DNA of 7,347 nt. Origin: Bifidobacterium breve. GTDB taxonomy: Bacteria; Actinomycetota; Thermoleophilia; Miltoncostaeales; Miltoncostaeaceae. Made by a program: the position numbers and the translations under genes. This document shows positions 1-5,234 of this stretch, one piece after another. The stretch is from NCBI GenBank assembly GCA_945876305.1, contig CAMCOB010000069.1, forward strand, positions 1 to 7,347, given 5' to 3'. Below the pieces are notes generated by a model. It had not been told where the DNA came from and made no database searches. It saw only the letters and a program-made list of their open reading frames with translations. How positions within the stretch are numbered: the first letter of the stretch is position 1; every line of letters starts with the position of its first letter.

Positions 1-170
1 ATGACCCGGCCTACGGGGCGCGACCCCTCAAGCGCGTTATCCAGAAGCGCATTCAGGACCCACTCGCGATGGAGATGCTCACCGGCGCGGTCATGCCGGG
101 CGACGACGTTGAGGTCACCGTCGAAAACGATGCCCTCGTCATGACGCCGAAGGCGCGCCCGGCCCCATAG
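1..170 (+). CDS. clpB: 3' end of a second clpB copy (runs off the left edge)
   Basis: Read on the plus strand from the GAC codon at 3, this is 55 codons ending in TAG at 168-170. The protein is identical to residues 809-863 of the full ClpB encoded at 511-3102 on the other strand, including the sensor-2 motif GARP of the second AAA+ domain and the tail KARPAP. The DNA differs from that copy at only two places: G at 89 (Ala codon GCG versus GCC) and C at 140 (Val codon GTC versus GTT). Both are silent. The window cuts the gene off, so I cannot tell whether a full-length convergent clpB, a truncated pseudogene or an assembly junction lies to the left. The reading frame seen here is intact. Confidence 0.85.
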   Translation, partial: DPAYGARPLKRVIQKRIQDPLAMEMLTGAVMPGDDVEVTVENDALVMTPKARPAP

Positions 171-175
171 CCCGC

Positions 176-220
176 CACGAATACCGGCACGGGAGGTTCG
201 AATCCGTGCCGGTATTCGTG
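176..220 (+). terminator. Stem-loop behind the left clpB stop codon
   Basis: A perfect 17-bp stem (176-192 with 204-220) closes an 11-nt loop and begins 5 nt after the TAG of the left clpB copy. There is no T-tract on either side, so it is not a classical Rho-independent terminator. U-less stem-loops after stop codons are common in high-GC actinobacteria, where they are thought to terminate transcription or protect the 3' end. Being perfectly symmetric it would fold in RNA from either strand. The position is right for a terminator of the left copy; the function is inferred. Confidence 0.65.
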
Positions 221-260
221 CGTCTGCGTGCGCACACGCCGGGTTGGACCATGAACCCTG

Positions 261-423
261 GCGGACTACCGCAGCGGTCGGCTTCGGGCGGGCGTGGTGT
301 TCCACTGCCGACAACTCGCGAATCGCGCTGAAGCGTGCCGCCCCGGGCGGCACCCTGCACCGACCGCTGCGGTAGTCGTCAGTGGAACACCGCGCTCACC
401 CGCTCCGCTATTCGCGAGTTGTC
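261..423. repeat. Mosaic of ~46-nt GC-rich extragenic repeat modules
   Basis: Three words recur here. A is GACTACCGCAGCGGTCGG at 264-281, with its exact reverse complement at 360-377. X is GGTGTTCCACTG at 296-307, reverse at 380-391. Y is GACAACTCGCGAAT at 310-323, reverse at 410-423. On the plus strand the order is A-X-Y then A'-X'-Y', so each word is inverted but the order is kept. Read from each clpB outward, one arm begins with A and reaches Y after 46 nt; the other begins with Y and reaches A after 46 nt. An alternating A/Y array shifted by one unit explains this. A contains ACCGC-A-GCGGT, a small palindrome. The same A module reappears at 7305-7347. Confidence 0.8.
335..353. repeat. Central palindrome of the inverted spacer
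   Basis: GTGCCGCCC and GGGCGGCAC, separated by a single C at 344, form a perfect 9+9 palindrome. It lies a few nucleotides from the midpoint of the large inverted repeat (about 340.5). Symmetry stops immediately outside it, so it is the pivot of the structure and not part of a long exact hairpin. Confidence 0.8.
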
Positions 424-461
424 CGCCGGGGTTCATGGCCCAACCCGGCCTCACGCAGACC

Positions 462-505
462 CACGAATACCGGCGCGGATTCCATCCCCCATGCCGGTAC
501 TCATG
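462..505 (-). terminator. Stem-loop behind the main clpB stop codon
   Basis: On the minus strand this begins 5 nt after the clpB TAG. Arms 505-489 and 478-462 pair over 17 positions around a 10-nt loop. In RNA of the minus strand I count 13 Watson-Crick pairs, three G-U pairs and one A-C mismatch. It is the diverged counterpart of the perfect hairpin at 176-220: the sequence changes fall mostly where wobble pairing keeps the stem in the sense transcript. There is no U-tract. It is the likely end of the dnaK-clpB transcript. Confidence 0.65.
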
Positions 506-510
506 GCGGG

Positions 511-3102
511 CTATGGGGCCGGGCGCGCCTTCGGCGTCATAACGAGGGCATCGTTTTCGACGGTGACCTCAACGTCGTCGCCCGGCATGACGGCGCCGGT
601 GAGCATCTCCATCGCGAGTGGGTCCTGAATGCGCTTCTGGATAACGCGCTTGAGGGGTCGCGCCCCGTAGGCCGGGTCATACCCCTCGTCGGCGATCTTT
701 TCCCGTGCCTCCGGCGTGAGGATGAGGCGGATGTCCTGCTCCTCCAGCCGCTGGTCGAGCCGGATCATCTGCATGTCCACCACACGGTCGATGTCCTCGC
801 GGCGCAGGCGGGAGAACTGCACGATCTCGTCGACGCGGTTGAGGAACTCTGGACGGAAGTGGTCGCGCAGCGCACCGAGCACGCGCTCGGCTGCGATCTC
901 CTCGTCAATGCCGTCGGACATAAACTGGCTGCCGATATTTGAGGTCATGATCACCACGGTGTTGCGGAAGTCCACCACGCGGCCCTGGCCGTCAGTGAGA
1001 CGGCCGTCATCGAGCAGTTGCAACAAGACGTTGAACACGTCGGGGTGGGCCTTCTCGATCTCGTCGAGCAGAAGCACCGAATACGGGCGCCGGCGTACGG
1101 CCTCGGTGAGCTGACCACCTGCCTCAAACCCCACGTAGCCGGGGGGCGCGCCGATAAGGCGGGCCACCGTGTGCTTCTCCATGTACTCGCTCATGTCAAT
1201 GCGCACCATCGCGCGCTCGTCGTCGAACATGAACTCCGCGAGGGCACGGGCCAACTCCGTCTTGCCCACGCCGGTGGGGCCCAGAAAGATGAATGAGCCG
1301 ATTGGGCGAGCCGGGTCAGACAGGCCGGCACGCGAACGACGAAGGGCGTTGGCGACGGCTTCGACCGCTTCCTGCTGCCCCACCACGCGCTCGTGCAGGC
1401 GGTCCTCCATGTGCACGAGCTTCTGCACCTCGCCCTCGAGCAACCGGTTGACGGGGATGCCGGTCCACGCGGCGACCACCTCGGCCACGTCGTCCTCCGA
1501 CACCTCCTCCTTGAGCATGCGCCGCTCGGACTGGCGCTCGTCGAGCGCCGCCTGGGCCTCCTCCAGCCCTCGCTCCAGCTCGGGGATTGTCCCGAACCGC
1601 AGGCGGGCAGCACCCTCCAGATCGGCCTCGCGCTCGGCGCGCTCCACCTCGGTACGCGCCCGCTCCAGGTCCTCCTTGAGGTCACGAATACGCGTGATGG
1701 CAGCCTTTTCGTCCTGCCACACGGCCTTCATGCCGTCGGCCTCCTCGCGGAGGTCGGCAAGCTCGGCCACCACGCGCTCACGGCGCTCCACCGACGCGGG
1801 GTCGGTCTCGGCCGTAAGCGCCTGCTCTTCGATCTCCAACTGGATAATGCGGCGCAGCGCCACGTCGAGCGCCTCGGGCACCGAGTCGATCTCGATGCGC
1901 AGACGACTGGCCGACTCGTCAATGAGGTCAATCGCCTTATCGGGCAGAAACCGTGAGGTGATGTAGCGATCCGACATGCGGGCCGCGGCCACCAGGGCGG
2001 AATCCTTGATGCGCACGCCGTGATGCACCTCGTAGCGCTCCTTCAGCCCCCGCAGGATCCCGATGGCATCCTCCACTGACGGCTCGCCCACCATCACCGG
2101 CTGAAATCGCCGCTCCAGCGCAGCGTCCTTCTCGATGTGCTGGCGGTACTCGTCAAGCGTGGTGGCGCCCACGGCACGCAGTTCGCCGCGCGCGAGCATT
2201 GGCTTCAGCAGGTTGGCGGCATCCACGGCGCCCTCGGCCTTGCCCGCGCCCACAATCGTGTGCAGCTCATCGATGAACAGGATGATCTCGCCGTCGGCAT
2301 CTGCGATCTCCTTCAGCACGGCCTTCAGGCGGTCCTCGAACTCGCCGCGGTACTTCGACCCGGCGATGAGGGCCCCGATGTCGAGCGAGATCACGCGCTT
2401 GCCGGCAAGTCCCTCAGGAATGTCGCCCGCGATGATGCGCTGGGCCAGGCCCTCGACGATTGCCGTCTTGCCCACGCCCGGCTCACCAATGAGCACCGGG
2501 TTGTTCTTGGTGCGACGCGAGAGCACCTGGATAACCCGCCGCACCTCCTCGTCACGACCGATTACCGGATCGAGCTTGCCCTCGGCCGCGGCGTTGGTGA
2601 GGTCGCGTCCGTACTTCTCAAGCGACTGGTACTTCTCCTCGGGGTTCGGGTCGGTCACACGGGCCGATCCACGCACCTGACGCAGCGCGTTCATGAGCGA
2701 CTCGCGGGTGACGCCGGCATCCAGCAGTACCTGCCGGGCCGTGCCACCGTCCTCCACCAGCGCCAACAACAGGTGCTCAGTGCTGATGTATTCATCCTGC
2801 AGCGTGGCGGCTTCCTCACCGGCACGGCGCACCACCGCACGAAAGGCGGGGGCGAACTCCACCGTGACGTTGGCACCGCTCACCGACGGGCGTGCCTCGA
2901 CGGCAGCCTGCGCCCCGGCGCGCAGCGCACGCGGGTCGGCCCCCGCACGCTCCACAATGGGCTGCACCACGCCCTCGGGCTGGTCCAGCAGCGAGAGCAG
3001 CAGGTGCTCGGGCTCCACCAACTGATTGCCCCGGGTCTCCGCCAGGGTCTGGGCGCCTGCGAGTGCCTCACTCGCGCGCACGGTCGGCTTGTCGATGGCC
3101 AT
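511..3102 (-). CDS. clpB: ATP-dependent disaggregase ClpB (Hsp100)
   Basis: 863 aa, usual full length for ClpB. It is a hexameric cytoplasmic AAA+ motor that pulls polypeptides out of aggregates and hands them to DnaK/DnaJ/GrpE. Domains in order: N-terminal double Clp-N repeat (about 1-145); first AAA+ domain with Walker A GEPGVGKT (206-213), pore loop KYRGEFE (250-256), Walker B ILFIDE (274-279) and arginine finger ALERRF (328-333); long charged coiled-coil M domain (about 405-530), which separates ClpB from ClpA/ClpC; second AAA+ domain with Walker A GPTGVGKT (608-615), pore loop GYVG (655-658), Walker B LLLDE (677-681) and sensor 2 GARP (813-816). No IGF/IGL loop for ClpP docking was noticed. 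The ATG at 3102 overlaps the hspR stop as TGATG and has a strong Shine-Dalgarno. It is the last gene of the operon, so it should be under HspR control. Its 3' end is duplicated inverted at 1-170. Confidence 0.97.
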   Translation of the reverse strand: MAIDKPTVRASEALAGAQTLAETRGNQLVEPEHLLLSLLDQPEGVVQPIVERAGADPRALRAGAQAAVEARPSVSGANVTVEFAPAFRAVVRRAGEEAATLQDEYISTEHLLLALVEDGGTARQVLLDAGVTRESLMNALRQVRGSARVTDPNPEEKYQSLEKYGRDLTNAAAEGKLDPVIGRDEEVRRVIQVLSRRTKNNPVLIGEPGVGKTAIVEGLAQRIIAGDIPEGLAGKRVISLDIGALIAGSKYRGEFEDRLKAVLKEIADADGEIILFIDELHTIVGAGKAEGAVDAANLLKPMLARGELRAVGATTLDEYRQHIEKDAALERRFQPVMVGEPSVEDAIGILRGLKERYEVHHGVRIKDSALVAAARMSDRYITSRFLPDKAIDLIDESASRLRIEIDSVPEALDVALRRIIQLEIEEQALTAETDPASVERRERVVAELADLREEADGMKAVWQDEKAAITRIRDLKEDLERARTEVERAEREADLEGAARLRFGTIPELERGLEEAQAALDERQSERRMLKEEVSEDDVAEVVAAWTGIPVNRLLEGEVQKLVHMEDRLHERVVGQQEAVEAVANALRRSRAGLSDPARPIGSFIFLGPTGVGKTELARALAEFMFDDERAMVRIDMSEYMEKHTVARLIGAPPGYVGFEAGGQLTEAVRRRPYSVLLLDEIEKAHPDVFNVLLQLLDDGRLTDGQGRVVDFRNTVVIMTSNIGSQFMSDGIDEEIAAERVLGALRDHFRPEFLNRVDEIVQFSRLRREDIDRVVDMQMIRLDQRLEEQDIRLILTPEAREKIADEGYDPAYGARPLKRVIQKRIQDPLAMEMLTGAVMPGDDVEVTVENDALVMTPKARPAP

Positions 3103-3575
3103 CAGCTTGACCTCCTCGGGTCACGAACGGGTGCGGGGCGCGGCACCGGGCGGAGCCCCGCGGGAATGACTGGTGCCACGCGCACTGCGGGGGGACCCCC
3201 GACATGGCGCACGTGGACGATCTCGTGGGACATCGCGCGGCGGGCTGCATCGGCAGCGCGTGCGGCGTCCCTGGCGTTGGCATCGAGTTCGCGTTCGAGT
3301 TCACGCACCCGCGAGATGGCGCGCGCAAGTTCGCGCTCCAGCCCAAGCACGCGTTCGATGCCTGCAAGGTTGAGGCCGCTCTCCGACAACGACTGGATAC
3401 GACCCAGCCGGGCGAGGTCGACCTGTGAGTAGAGGCGGGTGTGCCCCTTGCTGCGGCCCGGGCTCACCAGCCCGCGGCGTTCATACATGCGAAGGGTCTG
3501 CGGGTGCATGCCAGCCATCTCGGCGGCGATGCCGATCATGAACACCGGGCGCGCATCGTCACGAGACCCACTCAC
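3102..3575 (-). CDS. hspR: Heat-shock repressor HspR (MerR family)
   Basis: 157 aa, close to other actinobacterial HspR proteins. The winged helix-turn-helix of the MerR family spans about residues 12-63: MIGIAAEMAGMHPQTLRMYERRGLVSP with the wing RSKGHTRLYS. A leucine/arginine-rich coiled coil follows (about 72-114), presumably for dimerisation. The tail (about 118-157) is rich in Val, Pro and Arg. HspR is known to repress the dnaK operon and often clpB by binding HAIR sites, with DnaK as co-repressor, so that unfolded proteins titrating DnaK relieve repression. The start is GTG at 3575, overlapping the dnaJ stop as GTGA, with a modest GAGG 8 nt upstream. Position directly behind dnaJ is the classic Streptomyces/Mycobacterium arrangement. 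A HspR-like regulator such as HspR2 or another MerR protein is unlikely given the location. Confidence 0.93.
   Translation of the reverse strand: MSGSRDDARPVFMIGIAAEMAGMHPQTLRMYERRGLVSPGRSKGHTRLYSQVDLARLGRIQSLSESGLNLAGIERVLGLERELARAISRVRELERELDANARDAARAADAARRAMSHEIVHVRHVGGPPAVRVAPVIPAGLRPVPRPAPVRDPRRSS
3111..3117 (-). promoter_or_regulatory. clpB ribosome binding site inside the hspR tail
   Basis: GAGGAGG on the minus strand lies 8 nt before the clpB ATG and is read by hspR as part of its final codons (D-P-R-R). It is a near-perfect Shine-Dalgarno and fixes the clpB start. Together with the TGATG overlap it suggests that clpB is translated by coupled re-initiation as well as by new initiation. 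Confidence 0.8.
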
Positions 3576-4660
3576 GTGAACAGCCTCGCCCGCGGGTCGT
3601 CAGTGTCAAGATCTGAGAACGCACGGAGCGCCTCCGTCTGCTTATCGGTGAGCGACGACGGAACGGTGACCCTGATCTTGGCCAGCAGCGATCCGCTTCC
3701 CTTGCCGCTGAGCTTGGGAGCGCCCTTCCCCGGCACGCGCAGGGTACGGCCGTCTTGACTGCCGGCAGGCACGGTGATGGCGACGCGACCGTCAAGTGTC
3801 GGGACCTCCACCTTGGCCCCAAGCGCCGCCTCGGCAAACGTGATGGGCACCTCGATCACAAGGTCGTCGCCCTTGCGCGTGAAGATGGCGCTCGGCATCA
3901 CCCGGGTAAGCACGTGCAGGTCGCCGGCGGGACCACCGCGCATACCCGCGCCGCCCTTGCCCTTCAACTTGATGCGGGTGCCGTCTTTGGCCCCGGCGGG
4001 GATACGCACACGAATTCGCCGCTCCACGACGCGGGTGCCAGTACCGCGGCAGTCCGGACACGGGTCGTCGATGACCGTTCCCTGTCCACCGCACTGTGGG
4101 CACTCCTCGGGAATTGAGAAGCCGCCCACATCGTGGGTGACCGATCCGCGGCCATCGCAGGCCGAGCACAGCCGTGGGGAGCTTCCGGCACGGGCCCCGG
4201 ATCCGGAACACATTGCGCATGCCTCGCGGCGTTCGAGGGTGACGGGTACCTCTGCACCCGCCATCGCCTGGTCGAACGACAGCGTGACCTCCACCTCGAG
4301 GTCCTGACCCCGACGCGCGGTCTGTCGGCGGGCACCGCCCCGGCGGCCACCGGGAGCGCCGCCCCCGAACATCGATCCAAAGATGTCGCCGAAGCCGGCT
4401 GCCCCGCCGCCGCCCATGCGCGCGGAGCCACCACCCATACGCAGCATCTGCTGCTCGGCGTCGTACTCACGGCGCTTTTCCGGGTCGGAGAGGACGTCGT
4501 TGGCGTGGGAGATCTCCTTGAAGCGCTCCTCAGCCTTCGGGTCGTCCGGGTTGGCGTCGGGGTGGTGCTTGCGCGCCAGCGATCGATAGGCCTTCTTGAT
4601 GGCCTCGTCGTCGGCGCTCTCGGCAACCCCCAGGACGTCGTACGGGGACTTCTCGCTCAG
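3572..4660 (-). CDS. dnaJ: Hsp40 co-chaperone DnaJ, probable CTG start
   Basis: 362 aa if started at CTG (4660-4658). It stimulates DnaK ATPase and delivers substrates. Layout: J domain 1-70 beginning SEKSPYDVLGV, with HPD at 33-35; Gly/Phe-rich linker about 75-112; zinc domain with four intact CxxCxGxG repeats starting at Cys148, 165, 187 and 201 (spacing 17, 22, 14, the standard DnaJ spacing); C-terminal substrate-binding beta domains to the end. The first ATG in frame is at codon 72 and would remove the whole J domain; no GTG or TTG occurs before it. Upstream, the frame is closed by a TGA only four codons before the CTG. The CTG overlaps the grpE stop as CTGA and has a G-rich run just upstream, so a CTG start coupled to grpE is the simplest reading. 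An indel in the G7 run is the alternative. Confidence 0.93.
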   Translation of the reverse strand: MSEKSPYDVLGVAESADDEAIKKAYRSLARKHHPDANPDDPKAEERFKEISHANDVLSDPEKRREYDAEQQMLRMGGGSARMGGGGAAGFGDIFGSMFGGGAPGGRRGGARRQTARRGQDLEVEVTLSFDQAMAGAEVPVTLERREACAMCSGSGARAGSSPRLCSACDGRGSVTHDVGGFSIPEECPQCGGQGTVIDDPCPDCRGTGTRVVERRIRVRIPAGAKDGTRIKLKGKGGAGMRGGPAGDLHVLTRVMPSAIFTRKGDDLVIEVPITFAEAALGAKVEVPTLDGRVAITVPAGSQDGRTLRVPGKGAPKLSGKGSGSLLAKIRVTVPSSLTDKQTEALRAFSDLDTDDPRARLFT

Positions 4661-4673
4661 TGTGCCCCCCCAT
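4657..4673 (-). promoter_or_regulatory. grpE/dnaJ junction: ATG-G7 run and CTGA overlap
   Basis: On the minus strand the order is ATG (4673-4671, whose G is the first of seven G, 4671-4665), CACA, then CTGA (4660-4657). The CTG is in the dnaJ frame; TGA ends grpE. The G run sits at a good distance to act as a Shine-Dalgarno for the CTG. The ATG is one nucleotide out of the dnaJ frame: with six G instead of seven it would be in frame (MGGTLSEKS...), but grpE would then lose its stop here and run on to about 4530. Seven G gives a tidy grpE end, so I favour the sequence as written. Confidence 0.6.
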
Positions 4674-5226
4674 CACCGCCGGACACGACCACCCGGGCCG
4701 GCCGGATGACCGTGTCGGACAACCGGTACCCGCGTTCCACCACGGCAACGACCGTGCCAGCCGGATGATCCGGTGACGGCACGCTCTGCACGGCCTCGTG
4801 CACGGTGGGATCGAACTGCTCACCGGCAGCCGGGATCTCCTGCACCCCACGACCAGCGATAAGGGCCCCCAGGTGCTGGTGAACCATGTCCACACCGGCG
4901 ACGATGCCGGACGCGCCCTCGTCGCCCGCGGCCACAAGGGCCTCCAGCGCGCGCTCGAGATTATCGAGCACCGGCAGGAGCTCACCCACCAGATCGCGCA
5001 CGCCCGCCTCCTGAAGAAGGGGACGCTCGCGCTCCATGCGCTTGCGATAGTTGTCGAAGTCGGCCCGTGTGCGCTGGAGCTGGTCGAGGTACTCGTCGCG
5101 CTCCGTCGCCACGCGCGTCATTTCATCATCTGTGGTCTCCACGCCCTCGGGCCCCGCGACCACCGCCTCATCGGCGGTGACCTCGGGGTCCTCGGGAGCG
5201 AACTGATCGTTTGTGTGATCGGTCAC
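4657..5226 (-). CDS. grpE: Nucleotide exchange factor GrpE
   Basis: 189 aa, a normal length. GrpE is a dimer that releases ADP from DnaK. The N-terminal 35 residues are acidic and low in complexity. A long dimerisation helix follows (about 35-98), containing RTRADFDNYRKRMERE (52-67), typical of the family. The C-terminal beta domain carries the GrpE signature: FDPTVHEAV (138-146), then ERGYRLSDTVIRPARVVV (164-181). The start is GTG at 5226, 8 nt after the dnaK stop, with AGGA overlapping that stop (TAGGA) 6 nt upstream. No other start gives a better fit. It overlaps the dnaJ start by 3 nt. Confidence 0.95.
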   Translation of the reverse strand: MTDHTNDQFAPEDPEVTADEAVVAGPEGVETTDDEMTRVATERDEYLDQLQRTRADFDNYRKRMERERPLLQEAGVRDLVGELLPVLDNLERALEALVAAGDEGASGIVAGVDMVHQHLGALIAGRGVQEIPAAGEQFDPTVHEAVQSVPSPDHPAGTVVAVVERGYRLSDTVIRPARVVVSGGDGGAH

Positions 5227-5234
5227 GGGATGTC

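Larger units (their letters stand above)
171..510. other. Intergenic spacer between convergent clpB ends
   Basis: This 340-nt stretch lies between two convergent stop codons. I see no credible gene. The short open frames here run across repeat modules, change frame between copies and have no ribosome binding sites. The stretch holds a stem-loop at each edge (176-220, 462-505), two mirror blocks, an out-of-register set of repeat modules (261-423) and a central palindrome (335-353). No promoter-like sequence is apparent. It reads as a double terminator region invaded by, or built from, a dispersed extragenic repeat. Confidence 0.7.
1..680. repeat. Large inverted repeat: two convergent clpB 3' ends with a diverged spacer
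   Basis: Positions 1-170 are the reverse complement of 511-680 with two mismatches in 170. The symmetry continues into the spacer: after each TAG comes CCCGCCA, a 44-45 nt stem-loop, a GTCTGCGTG block, a GCCGGGTTGG block and GGCGGAC. In this outer spacer the arms differ by many transitions and a few short indels. Inside GGCGGAC the arms stop being simple mirror images, because the repeat modules are out of register. The only perfect central palindrome is 19 nt long (335-353). An exact fold-back artefact would give identical arms, and these are clearly diverged outside the coding part. A genuine inverted duplication or a join between two related strains are the two readings left. Confidence 0.9.

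Noticed and set aside
195..205. GGTTCGAATCC resembling a tRNA T-loop
   Set aside because: No T-stem of five pairs, no acceptor stem, anticodon arm or D arm can be built around it; it is the loop region of the 17-bp terminator stem.
261..423. Possible CRISPR array
   Set aside because: Repeats are inverted to each other, differ in internal words and have no unique spacers of constant length; no cas gene is present.
171..510. Insertion sequence between the clpB ends
   Set aside because: No transposase frame, and no terminal repeats with target duplication distinct from the mirror symmetry; a non-autonomous repeat remains possible but is not shown.
294..542. Short open frames in the clpB-clpB spacer
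   Set aside because: They run through repeat modules and stem-loops, reappear in different frames in the mirror copy, and lack ribosome binding sites.
2137..3432. 431-codon plus-strand open frame opposite clpB and hspR
   Set aside because: It crosses the junction of two well-supported minus-strand genes and has no motif; its openness follows from GC-biased third positions.
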